Below are positions 1 through 5,760 of a stretch of DNA of 8,005 nt, in pieces. Position numbers and translations under genes: made by a program. Under the pieces are notes generated by a model that worked only from the letters and a program-made list of their open reading frames with translations, did not search any database and was not told the origin of the DNA. Every line of letters begins with the position of its first letter. The stretch's first letter is position 1. This stretch comes from Candidatus Saccharimonadota bacterium. GTDB lineage: Bacteria; Patescibacteriota; Saccharimonadia; UBA4664. Where the stretch lies: positions 1 to 8,005 of the forward strand of contig JARIHM010000091.1 in assembly GCA_029288275.1 (NCBI GenBank). Reading direction: 5' to 3'.

Positions 1-952
1 CGACCTCCTGGCTGGCTCGGCGCTGGCGGTTCAGACCCTCTAATTCTTCGGCAATCGCCAGCGCCTCGGCCGGATCGGCCGTGGTCACGAGCTCCAGCGA
101 CCGGGCCGCGTGTTCCAGCCGCCCCGCTGCATTCATACGCGGCCCTAGCACAAAGCCCAAATGATGAGCCGTAATCTGGGTGATATCCACACCACCCACT
201 GCGGCCAGCGCCCGCAGGCCCACCCGGCGTGTCCGCCGCATCACCAGCAGGCCATAGTGCGCTAGTACACGGTTCTCTCCCACCAGATCAACCACATCGC
301 ACACCGTGCCCAGTGCAGCTAAATCGAGCAGCCATTTTTCTTGGCCCGCGGCCGGTTTGCTCGTCCGTATCTGCAAGGCCTGGGCTACCTTAAAGGCCAC
401 CCCGGCGCCACATAGCTCCTTAAAAGGATATGCATCATCCAGCCGTTTAGGGTTTATGACCGCCACCGCCTCCGGCAGCACAGCTGGCACGGCGTGATGA
501 TCGGTAATAATCAGATCTAAGCCATGCGCACGTGCCCAGTCGGCCTCAGTCACACTAGTGATGCCGCAGTCCACGCTAATCACCAGCTGCGCGCCCTCTG
601 CCTGCAGCGTCTCGAGCGCGGCCTGATTAATCCCATAGCCCTCTTCAAATCGGTCTGGAATGTAGCTCCGTGCCTCTAACCCCAGCGCCGCCAGCGTCTC
701 GAGCATAATAGCCGAAGCCGTAATACCATCGATATCGTAATCGCCATACACCACCACCCGCTCACCAGCCGCCACCGCTGCCTCGATCCGGTCCACAGCT
801 GCCGTCATGTCGGTCAATAGGTAAGGATCATGCAGATGCTTATCATAGTGCGGCCACAAAAAATCGCTCATCTGCTCCGGCGCCAACCCTCGTCGGGCCA
901 AGATGTCAGCCACCACCGTTGGAATCACTTGTGCTGCCGTAGATTGAGACAT
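1..952 (-). CDS. recJ: RecJ, single-stranded-DNA-specific exonuclease (N-terminal 317 residues; C-terminus beyond window)
   Basis: RecJ is a DHH-superfamily 5'-3' exonuclease that degrades single-stranded DNA in recombinational and mismatch repair in the cytoplasm. Translating the minus strand gives an uninterrupted frame from ATG at 952 to the window edge. The family motifs appear in order: YGDYDIDGITA (about 69-79), SVDCG (126-130), ITDHHAVP (149-156, the DHH metal site), NPKR (167-170), LCGAGVAFK (180-188), LGTVCDVV (214-221) and GPRMNAAGRL (270-279, start of the DHHA1 part). The start is supported by the VVADILARRGL segment (13-23), which is usual very near the RecJ N-terminus. No Shine-Dalgarno sequence precedes the ATG, while a TATACT box lies six bases upstream. 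The rest of DHHA1 and the OB domain are off the left edge. The identification is secure because all visible metal-binding motifs are intact. Confidence 0.96.
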   Translation of the reverse strand, partial: MSQSTAAQVIPTVVADILARRGLAPEQMSDFLWPHYDKHLHDPYLLTDMTAAVDRIEAAVAAGERVVVYGDYDIDGITASAIMLETLAALGLEARSYIPDRFEEGYGINQAALETLQAEGAQLVISVDCGITSVTEADWARAHGLDLIITDHHAVPAVLPEAVAVINPKRLDDAYPFKELCGAGVAFKVAQALQIRTSKPAAGQEKWLLDLAALGTVCDVVDLVGENRVLAHYGLLVMRRTRRVGLRALAAVGGVDITQITAHHLGFVLGPRMNAAGRLEHAARSLELVTTADPAEALAIAEELEGLNRQRRASQEV

Positions 953-958
953 GACGTT

Positions 959-967
959 AGTATAGCA
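959..967 (-). promoter_or_regulatory. Extended -10 promoter of recJ, suggesting a leaderless mRNA
   Basis: The minus strand reads TGCTATACT, a TG-extended -10 element with a good TATACT hexamer. It ends at 959 and the recJ ATG begins at 952, so a start site about seven bases downstream falls on or next to the A of the ATG. No purine-rich ribosome binding site lies between. No convincing -35 was found, because the region upstream is the terminator of the preceding gene. Leaderless transcription is an inference from spacing. Confidence 0.5.
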
Positions 968-974
968 AGCAAAT

Positions 975-1000
975 GGCCCCGGAGCTTCGACTCCGGGGCC
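975..1000 (-). terminator. Hairpin terminator after the HD-like gene
   Basis: A perfect 10-bp inverted repeat (GGCCCCGGAG / CTCCGGGGCC) with a 6-nt loop lies seven bases past the stop of the 1007-1480 gene. On the minus strand it is followed by ATTTGCTTG, a weak T-rich tail. It separates that gene from recJ. Confidence 0.75.
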
Positions 1001-1006
1001 CGCGCA

Positions 1007-1480
1007 CTACGGCAGACCATCCGCCTCACGCCAAAAGAAGTGCAGGAACTCAGCCATACGTGCCCGCCGGAATTCAGCAATCCGTCGACCGGTCGTTGTA
1101 CGCAGCGAACTACCCAGCTGCTGCAATCGTCCATAATGGTCATTCAGGATCGGCCCTTCGCCAACTGTGCACTCTTGAGGATGATGTCGACATTGCTCCT
1201 CCAGGGCCGGGTCGTAGAGTTCACGATCCGCACGACCGCCCTGAAGCACCAACTGCAAAAGTGCCAGAATGCCCAGCTCGTCAAGCACCACTGCATCATG
1301 CATTGCCATGGCTACCGTCGTTTCGCCGGATCCCTCGCGCCGCATAATCTCACGAGCTAATGCCTGAATGCGCGCCCATCGCACCTTCTCCTCGGGCGAT
1401 TCAGGCAAAGCCATCTGCGCAGTCAGATCGTCACGAATTGCTTTCGCGATTGGATCCACCCGCGGCTTCATGCTGGTCAT
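1007..1480 (-). CDS. HD-phosphohydrolase-like protein lacking the N-terminal HD motif (157 aa)
   Basis: This may be a truncated or remodelled HD-superfamily phosphohydrolase. Residues 61-91 (HDAVVLDELG, then GG at 81-82 and ELYDP at 87-91) align by eye with the segment of bacterial HD hydrolases that usually reads DADRLDALG...GG....IYDP. Residues 111-147 (ILNDHYGRL, then TGRRIAEFRRARMAEFL) match the usual C-terminal INHFYEKL...T..GRRIAEERH.FM..FL pattern. The N-terminal half of such proteins, which carries the first His and the HD pair binding metal, is absent, and the second Asp of the DAD triplet is Val. The length is about 157 against roughly 200 or more in the family. Activity is therefore doubtful. 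The start is supported by AGGAG six bases upstream. M4 is a less likely alternative. The HD assignment rests on remembered family patterns. Confidence 0.6.
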   Translation of the reverse strand: MTSMKPRVDPIAKAIRDDLTAQMALPESPEEKVRWARIQALAREIMRREGSGETTVAMAMHDAVVLDELGILALLQLVLQGGRADRELYDPALEEQCRHHPQECTVGEGPILNDHYGRLQQLGSSLRTTTGRRIAEFRRARMAEFLHFFWREADGLP

Positions 1481-1510
1481 GATGTGCTCCTCGCTCCTCG
1501 GGGTGCCTGC

Positions 1511-1519
1511 ACTATATCA
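1511..1519 (-). promoter_or_regulatory. Extended -10 promoter of the HD-like gene
   Basis: The minus strand reads TGATATAGT, a TG-extended -10 hexamer (TATAGT) 30 bases before the ATG at 1480, leaving room for a 20-25 nt leader with AGGAG. No good -35 is visible, as expected for an extended -10 promoter. It is divergent from the promoter of the 1601 gene. Confidence 0.5.
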
Positions 1520-1530
1520 TATGGTTACAA

Positions 1531-1559
1531 TTGACGCCGCTCATGCTTTGTGGTTAATT
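1531..1559 (+). promoter_or_regulatory. Possible promoter of the 1601-2023 gene
   Basis: TTGACG at 1531-1536 is a good -35. Downstream, GTTAAT (1553-1558, 16-nt spacer) or TTAATT (1554-1559, 17-nt spacer, preceded by TGG) could be the -10. The leader would be about 35 nt. The -10 is weak, so this is tentative. Confidence 0.4.
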
Positions 1560-1600
1560 GTATCAACAACGTTCCTTCTTAGTTTGGTAGGGGGTGTACT

Positions 1601-2023
1601 ATGGGCCGCAAGAACCGGCACCGCATATCGTTCGTGCCGTTGATTATCCGGACCGATCAGGACGGCGACCTTCGGACCTACATCTCACATGCGCAGCTGT
1701 CAAATGGTCAGGTTATCATCCATCACGGTGATAACCTAGATGATGAGCCCGATCTAACGGCTGCCGGCCGGTACGTCGTTGAGCAGCTCCTTCAGCTACC
1801 GGGCATCAAGGTCATCATGGCGTACGGCCGTGAGCTGCACGTCCATGTCTTTGAGTTGGTCGACTGGTATCAGGACGGTTGCGACTTGTTTATTCTGGAC
1901 TGCTACACCACCCTTCTACTCTTGCGCCCCAAACGCCAGCGCCTAGCCGTGGAGCGACTACGCCAAGTACGCGACCACAAGGGCAAGACCGTCTGGGTCG
2001 ATGACGATGAGGGAGCGGCCTGA
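1601..2023 (+). CDS. Unknown 140-aa cytoplasmic protein
   Basis: I do not recognise this protein. It has no signal peptide or membrane helix. It starts with a basic stretch (GRKNRHR), then an apparent beta-rich part with GQVIIHHGDNLDDEP (36-50), and a helix followed by two strands (about 55-87: YVVEQLLQLPGIKVIMAYGR, then ELHVHVFELVDW). The LPGIKVI...ELHVHVFE...W stretch faintly recalls the N-terminal domain of Nfu scaffold proteins, but no CxxC or other cluster ligands follow, so I do not claim it. The end is acidic (DDDEG). The ATG is preceded by AGGGGGTG at suitable spacing. It is transcribed alone, divergent from the HD-like gene and convergent with the protease operon. Its codon use resembles the neighbours, which supports a real gene. 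Confidence 0.8.
   Translation: MGRKNRHRISFVPLIIRTDQDGDLRTYISHAQLSNGQVIIHHGDNLDDEPDLTAAGRYVVEQLLQLPGIKVIMAYGRELHVHVFELVDWYQDGCDLFILDCYTTLLLLRPKRQRLAVERLRQVRDHKGKTVWVDDDEGAA
1711..1736. repeat. Near-perfect palindrome inside the 1601 gene
   Basis: The left arm GGTTATCATC and right arm GGTGATAACC flank a 6-nt loop (CATCAC). Eight outer pairs are perfect and one inner pair is a G-U wobble in RNA, giving a continuous 10-bp stem within codons about 37-46. It could be an mRNA hairpin, a protein-binding site or chance constrained by coding. Confidence 0.55.
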
Positions 2024-2038
2024 TGAGACCGCCGCCCT

Positions 2039-2066
2039 GAGGCCTGAAGACAAGTCTTCAGGCCTC
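2039..2066. terminator. Perfect 12-bp hairpin between convergent genes, probable bidirectional terminator
   Basis: The arms GAGGCCTGAAGA and TCTTCAGGCCTC are perfect complements around a CAAG tetraloop. It sits between the stop at 2023 (+) and the stop at 2075 (-), the usual place for a shared terminator. Neither side has a T-tract, so it may stall polymerase, protect 3' ends, or need a factor. Confidence 0.65.
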
Positions 2067-2074
2067 AACCATGC

Positions 2075-2521
2075 CTACAGTCGCCGCCACTTGCGCCGGT
2101 AATTATCGAGCGCCTCCCAGCCAAACAAGAGAACGAGCAGGCAGCTCGGGATAATCTGCACTACCAGCGTAAGGTTATCGTGCACGATAAAGTAGTTCTC
2201 CTGGTGCGTGATTGCCCCAGCCACACCATCAAGCATCACAAGGTACAGGTAAGGCATGCCAGTCATAGCCAGTACCGCCGCCCACACGCTCCGTCGCAAA
2301 ATGCTACGCGTTAACAGGGCGCACAACACTACTACCAATACGCCGGCTGCAAAACCGGTGAGCGGATCAACCAGCATGGCATCAAAATCCGGATAGCCGT
2401 AGGCATAGGTAGAGTTCAGTATCAGTTTAAAAAGGTTGGCCACCGCCGCTACCACGGTAAGTATGAGCGCCGCCCAGCCGGCCCAGGTGGCACCGCGAAA
2501 TTGGCGTGCGACTTCTTTCAT
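2075..2521 (-). CDS. Four-helix integral membrane protein, last gene of the protease operon (148 aa)
   Basis: I do not recognise the family. Four hydrophobic segments are visible at about 13-35, 53-71, 79-98 and 117-135, with a short basic N-terminus (MKEVARQFR) and a strongly basic tail (YRRKWRRL). By the positive-inside rule both ends should face the cytoplasm. The loop at 36-52 (NSTYAYGYPDFDAMLVD) and the loop at 99-116, with His106, His114 and several acidic residues, would be outside. The ATG overlaps the TGA of the protease gene in an ATGA junction, which indicates translational coupling and a shared function. It could anchor, be cleaved by, or counteract the upstream HELMH protein, but this is inference. 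Confidence 0.85.
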   Translation of the reverse strand: MKEVARQFRGATWAGWAALILTVVAAVANLFKLILNSTYAYGYPDFDAMLVDPLTGFAAGVLVVVLCALLTRSILRRSVWAAVLAMTGMPYLYLVMLDGVAGAITHQENYFIVHDNLTLVVQIIPSCLLVLLFGWEALDNYRRKWRRL

Positions 2522-3966
2522 GCTGCTTCGCGCTTGTCGTTGCGCCGGGTGAAGAAGCGTTTCACGCGCGCGCTAAGGCGGCGCTCCTTACGCGCTTTCG
2601 CTTCCTGATAATTACGAATTTCAGTCGCAAAGTACGTTCGTTGCAGATAGTCTCGCGCCGCCTTCAATCCTCCTTCATAGTCGAGCTTATGCTCCTCGGT
2701 AATGATCTTATCGAGCTTTAAGAGAATCCTTGGTTCAAACGCCTCCGATAAATCACGCTGGAGTTTGCCCCAGGCATCCGTTCCCCCACCACGGGGGTCA
2801 TAATTCTCAAAGTAAGCTTCACGAAAATCCTGTCGCGGCACCCGGTGCTCTAAATGTTCCAGAAGGGATTGCTCAAGCCGATAAATTTGGCTTGCCCGAG
2901 CTGTTGCCTGATAATTATTTCCCTCGACCTCTGTTGTGAGGCTCTCGGTCATTGCCTCGTTGAGCCATCTGAATCGGGATGTAGGGATGACGGTCTCTCC
3001 GCCCGCTTTCTTGGCAACCCGGGTCTCACCCATACGGAACCCAATTCGGATATTATCAATACGCGCGCCCTCTTCAATCTTGCTATTGAGCCGCGGCGTG
3101 CGGCCAGAGAGAGCATGCATCAGCTCGTGTTTATAGCTATGAGCCAAACCTAAAGGCGAGGCTTCAGGCCGGGCGCTTAAGGCGACACTAAAGGTTGCAT
3201 CTTTATAGAGGCCTCCTTCAGCATACGTATCACTCTCCGGCGGTGATTCATAAGGGTCAAAAAAGTCGACTGTCAGCCGATCGGTACGCTCCTGGATAGC
3301 CTGGCGAGATAGGCCAAGACCGCCGTGCTGTTCGGCAAATGTGGCCAGCCTATCAACAAAGGCAGACCGTACGGCTTCCATTTCCTGAGCAAGGTGCTCA
3401 TGCTGAGCATTCGTTGTCTCTACGTGGTAGCGCAGGTAGGTTTGATACTCTTCAGGCGTCAATGAAGTCAAGGCTTGGTGGACGCTAGGAAACTCATCCG
3501 GCCAACGCCCCGGGAAGACCTGTTGTAGCTCAGCCTGAACCGGCTTGCCAATATTCTGGGGATACCGCTCTGCTCGGACGGCTAACTGACTGCAGTTAGT
3601 TCGGAGCGCATGGGTCATCGTTGCTCGATTCTCCGGCGTCGACTCCGCTTGATCAATCTGTTGCAAGAGTCGAGCACCGTAAACCTCATTTGGCTCGTGC
3701 TGAACATATTCGAGCTCAACCTGATACCGAGGATCGCTCTCGCTCACACGCTCTGGAATGGCACGAGACGCTTCAGTAGTTTGCTTGAGCCGATGCCGAG
3801 CCTCTTGTACACGCTGCATCTGCTCAGCCTGAGGTTGTTCCGAGGAAAGGGCTGGTGAGGTGGCTTCGTGAAACTGGTTGACCTGATTTATAGGAGTAAC
3901 AAGCCCTTCACCAAGCCGTACTGATTCCCCCCGCCCTTCCTGCCGTGGTCCGCCGTGCTCCATCAC
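2518..3966 (-). CDS. Putative zinc metallopeptidase with HELMH motif (482 aa, cytoplasmic, unknown family)
   Basis: The protein carries HELMH at 280-284 in the helix-like context AHSYKHELMHALSGR, followed 53 residues after the first His by LNEAMTESLT (335-344). This fits an HExxH zincin with a downstream Glu ligand (Glu337 or Glu341) of the gluzincin type. The preceding region has strand-like segments (LTVDFF, TFSVALSA). The first 210 residues are Gln/Glu-rich and look largely helical, with no signal peptide, and the C-terminus (about 440-482) is charged and basic (ARKERRLSARVKRFFTRR). It probably acts in the cytoplasm, possibly at the membrane. Start: GTG at 3966 or ATG at 3963. No good ribosome site exists, so translation probably depends on the 48-aa ORF ending nine bases upstream. 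It overlaps the membrane protein gene by ATGA. The substrate is unknown. The zincin call rests on the motif alone. Confidence 0.82.
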   Translation of the reverse strand: MMEHGGPRQEGRGESVRLGEGLVTPINQVNQFHEATSPALSSEQPQAEQMQRVQEARHRLKQTTEASRAIPERVSESDPRYQVELEYVQHEPNEVYGARLLQQIDQAESTPENRATMTHALRTNCSQLAVRAERYPQNIGKPVQAELQQVFPGRWPDEFPSVHQALTSLTPEEYQTYLRYHVETTNAQHEHLAQEMEAVRSAFVDRLATFAEQHGGLGLSRQAIQERTDRLTVDFFDPYESPPESDTYAEGGLYKDATFSVALSARPEASPLGLAHSYKHELMHALSGRTPRLNSKIEEGARIDNIRIGFRMGETRVAKKAGGETVIPTSRFRWLNEAMTESLTTEVEGNNYQATARASQIYRLEQSLLEHLEHRVPRQDFREAYFENYDPRGGGTDAWGKLQRDLSEAFEPRILLKLDKIITEEHKLDYEGGLKAARDYLQRTYFATEIRNYQEAKARKERRLSARVKRFFTRRNDKREAA

Positions 3967-3975
3967 GCGCAGAGC

Positions 3976-4122
3976 CTAAAACTTGCGTGCTAGGAAGTAA
4001 AAGTTGGGATCGCTACGGCGGACAAAGCCAATCGGCAGCTCGGGGGTACGGGTGGTTGGTCGTGGCCGGTACGTAGTGGGCCGACGACGATTGTGAATTA
4101 GTGTGTCAATCAGGCGTCTCAT
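3976..4122 (-). CDS. Small basic 48-aa protein between regulator and protease genes
   Basis: This small ORF runs from ATG at 4122 to TAG at 3976. Its ATG overlaps the TGA of the winged-helix gene (ATGA), and it ends nine bases before the GTG of the protease. The product begins MRRLIDTLIHNRRR, then has a Pro/Thr/Arg-rich middle (TTYRPRPTTRTPELP) and ends FVRRSDPNFYFLARKF. There are about eleven arginines and only three acidic residues. It has no membrane helix or known motif. The double junction argues for real translation, either as a functional small protein or as a coupling peptide that carries ribosomes to the protease start. Coding status is inferred from its position. Confidence 0.62.
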   Translation of the reverse strand: MRRLIDTLIHNRRRPTTYRPRPTTRTPELPIGFVRRSDPNFYFLARKF

Positions 4123-4403
4123 AGCGCTTTACTCCCCCGCCGCGCTTGACTCTTCAGCACTAGCCCTTGCAGCTCACGGTAGAGCGCAAACCGCGGGTTG
4201 GCCGCGTAGACCTTGCTGTTCCCCTCCAACTGCACCTTCACAAAACCGACCTCCGCGAGTCGCTTAAGCTCTCGCTGCACGTTGCCGGGGTCTTCCTTGA
4301 TCATTTTGGCAAGGCCGCGCACGTGCATCCGGAAGTCGGGATACTTGGTGTAGATGACGATGATTTTACGTCTGGTTTTGGACGTGATAAAGAGTTCTAG
4401 CAT
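4119..4403 (-). CDS. Winged helix-turn-helix transcriptional regulator (94 aa), first gene of the protease operon
   Basis: This is a small DNA-binding protein of the ArsR/MarR-like winged-helix class. From ATG at 4403 it reads MLELFITSKTRRKI, the usual opening of a compact winged-helix family common in Patescibacteria. Then come a helix (HVRGLAKMIKE, 27-37), the recognition helix (GNVQRELKRLAEVGFV, 40-55), the wing (LEGNSKVYAANP, 59-70) and a C-terminal helix (ALYRELQGLVLKS, 73-85). No Cys or His metal site is visible, so any ligand is unknown. The frame can be extended to TTG at 4463, but those 20 residues are outside the family pattern. No Shine-Dalgarno sequence precedes the ATG. It probably regulates its own operon. 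Its TGA overlaps the next ATG. Confidence 0.85.
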   Translation of the reverse strand: MLELFITSKTRRKIIVIYTKYPDFRMHVRGLAKMIKEDPGNVQRELKRLAEVGFVKVQLEGNSKVYAANPRFALYRELQGLVLKSQARRGSKAL

Positions 4404-4434
4404 CGGTTTTGTTTTAAAAAGTGTTGTTAATTTG

Positions 4435-4463
4435 ACTTTACACCTACCATAAGCAGAATGCAA
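4435..4463 (-). promoter_or_regulatory. Weak candidate promoter of the regulator-protease operon
   Basis: On the minus strand TTGCAT (4463-4458), a 17-nt spacer and TAAAGT (4440-4435) form a possible promoter, giving a leader of about 25 nt that is AT-rich and lacks a ribosome site. The match is poor (TTG plus four of six in the -10), and other AT-rich boxes nearby could serve. Confidence 0.25.
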
Positions 4464-4489
4464 GTCTTTTTTACAACAGGAGCCAAGGC

Positions 4490-4527
4490 AAGAAAATGCC
4501 TGCCTTTACGAGATAGCAAAGGCAGGC
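4490..4527 (-). terminator. Rho-independent terminator of the Nudix gene
   Basis: A perfect 10-bp stem (GCCTGCCTTT / AAAGGCAGGC, 4498-4527) with a 10-nt loop lies six bases past the TAA at 4534. On the minus strand it is followed by ATTTTCTT. Confidence 0.85.
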
Positions 4528-4533
4528 AGCCGA

Positions 4534-5337
4534 TTAATCAACCGGCAAAGTCTGGACGTGCGCCCAGAGGCAGGTTAGCAGCTCACGGTGGCCGCCGTGC
4601 AATGGCAGGCCCGCGAGTAGCGCCTGATTAAGTGGCAGCCATTTGGCCTCTCGCGCCTCGCCTGGCTGGGGTTTCAGTGGCAGGTCCATCCGGCTCGGTT
4701 CAACTCGGCAAACATACAGGTTACCCTCGGTCCAGGCATGGGCCTGGCCACTGCCGATCTTGGTGCTGCGAATAAGCGTCCACTGGTCGGTTGGCCGGAG
4801 CCTAAAGCCGGTCTCTTCACCTAGCTCGCGCGGTGCCGTGGCACTGGGCAGCTCGCCCAGATCGCACATGCCGCCGGGGATGGCCCAGCGACCGCCATGC
4901 CAACGCTGCATGAGCAGTACAAACCAGTGGGAGCGGCGGCAAGCCACCACGGCAGCATCGGCCGCCCAGTTAGGCCCAAGCCGCCAGTAGCCACCGCTGA
5001 GGACGTTACGGCCGCTGCGGCCGCCGGGGTTAAGCGGTCGTCCGTCGGTGTCGCAGCGTACCAGCCGGCCGTCGATGTGGTAGTAGTTGACCGGCTCGGC
5101 CGGCCGTTGCCAGGGCGGCGCCCAGCCGTAGCGCTCGGCCTCGCGCAGAACGCGAGCTTCAATCCAAGCCGGCGCTTGGCTGTAGTACTCCGGCCACGGG
5201 GTGTCCCAAGACCGCAAGTGCTCGGGCACCAACAATTCAGCCAGGCCCTTGGGCAGGTTGGCCGCCCAATCCATATCATCCGGCTCAGCCACCCAGATGG
5301 TTCGCTCGACCGGCCAGTCCACTTGCAGTTTACGCAC
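4534..5337 (-). CDS. NUDT9-like Nudix hydrolase, probable ADP-ribose pyrophosphatase (267 aa)
   Basis: It probably hydrolyses ADP-ribose to AMP and ribose 5-phosphate. The Nudix box is complete: GMCDLGELPSATAPRELGEE (156-175) followed by TGF, fitting G-x5-E-x7-R-E-U-x-E-E-x-G-U with the catalytic Glu pair E174/E175 present. Upstream, DGRPLNPGGRSGR (98-110) and GGYWRLGPNWAADAAVV (115-131) match the PLNP.GRTG...G.LG.WGPNHAADP signature of the NUDT9/TRPM2-type ADP-ribose hydrolases, and GGM..GE..SAT..RE is also NUDT9-like. The length suits that family (N-terminal domain plus Nudix domain). The start is GTG at 5337, with GGGGAG six bases upstream. It has its own terminator. Substrate specificity is from family resemblance only. 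Confidence 0.88.
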   Translation of the reverse strand: MRKLQVDWPVERTIWVAEPDDMDWAANLPKGLAELLVPEHLRSWDTPWPEYYSQAPAWIEARVLREAERYGWAPPWQRPAEPVNYYHIDGRLVRCDTDGRPLNPGGRSGRNVLSGGYWRLGPNWAADAAVVACRRSHWFVLLMQRWHGGRWAIPGGMCDLGELPSATAPRELGEETGFRLRPTDQWTLIRSTKIGSGQAHAWTEGNLYVCRVEPSRMDLPLKPQPGEAREAKWLPLNQALLAGLPLHGGHRELLTCLWAHVQTLPVD

Positions 5338-5390
5338 AGGTATCTCCCCACAGAACAGACATGGACCACGACATTATTACCTAACGTCCA

Positions 5391-5430
5391 GAGAAAAGAA
5401 AGGCCCGCCCGCTCCAAGGAGCAGACGGGC
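5391..5430 (-). terminator. Rho-independent terminator of the 67-aa membrane protein gene
   Basis: A 13-bp stem (5403-5430, two G-U pairs in the minus-strand RNA) with a 2-nt gap at its tip, which in RNA would open to a larger loop, is followed on the minus strand by CTTTCTTTTCTCT. It lies 20 bases past the stop at 5451 and upstream of the Nudix start. Confidence 0.8.
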
Positions 5431-5450
5431 AGCGGACAAGCCCCAGCCGT

Positions 5451-5654
5451 TCAATTGGCAAAGTAGACCATTAAGCCAAAAGCAACCAAGCCAATGATGG
5501 CCAGAATAACCAGCGCCGGCGCTCCACCGTCTTCGGCCGCACCGCGCCCCAACCAAACAATCAAGGCACAGATGGCAAAAATCCAGGCGCAAGCTGCTGC
5601 CGCGGTCTGATTGGGCGCCTGCCACCATGTATCGGCCAAAAACCACAGGTTCAT
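5451..5654 (-). CDS. Small two-helix membrane protein (67 aa)
   Basis: I do not recognise the family. Two hydrophobic helices are visible at about 18-36 (AAAACAWIFAICALIVWL) and 46-66 (ALVILAIIGLVAFGLMVYFA), separated by a short loop (GRGAAEDGGA) with one Arg and two acidic residues. The N-terminal 16 residues are Trp-rich (NLWFLADTWWQ) and could lie along the membrane. AGGAGG five bases before the ATG at 5654 is a near-ideal ribosome site. It has its own extended -10 promoter and terminator, so it is an independent, probably well-expressed unit. The frame-shifted alternative ending at 5377 runs through the terminator and is not used. Confidence 0.85.
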   Translation of the reverse strand: MNLWFLADTWWQAPNQTAAAACAWIFAICALIVWLGRGAAEDGGAPALVILAIIGLVAFGLMVYFAN

Positions 5655-5692
5655 GCCGACCTCCTAGCCGATCATCGGGCGCCTGTACCGGT

Positions 5693-5701
5693 ACTATAGC
5701 A
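5693..5701 (-). promoter_or_regulatory. Extended -10 promoter of the 67-aa gene
   Basis: The minus strand reads TGCTATAGT, a TG-extended -10, 38 bases before the ATG. The -35 position falls in the upstream terminator hairpin and has no consensus, as allowed for extended -10 promoters. Confidence 0.55.
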
Positions 5702-5711
5702 GGAATTACGC

Positions 5712-5753
5712 AAAAGGGCCGGTTTCTCAGGGATTAACCCTGGAAACCGGCCC
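5712..5753 (-). terminator. Strong rho-independent terminator of the 189-aa gene
   Basis: An 11-bp outer stem (GGGCCGGTTTC / GAAACCGGCCC), an inner 5-bp stem (CAGGG / CCCTG) around TTAAT and one bulged base are followed on the minus strand by TTTTGCG. It starts seven bases past the TAG at 5761. Confidence 0.9.
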
Positions 5754-5760
5754 GAGCAGC

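Noticed and set aside
830..1360. 176-aa plus-strand ORF, and a second of 124 aa in another plus frame (973-1347)
   Set aside because: Both lie antisense to recJ and the HD-like gene, run through the hairpin at 975-1000, and have no ribosome site or recognisable sequence.
1601..2023. Nfu/NifU-like N-terminal domain in the 140-aa protein
   Set aside because: Only one short helix-strand stretch resembles it. No cluster-binding cysteines or second domain are present.
4821..5417. 198-aa minus-strand ORF overlapping the Nudix gene in another frame
   Set aside because: The Nudix motifs lie in the other frame. This one is a low-complexity product of GC-rich codons and has no start signal.
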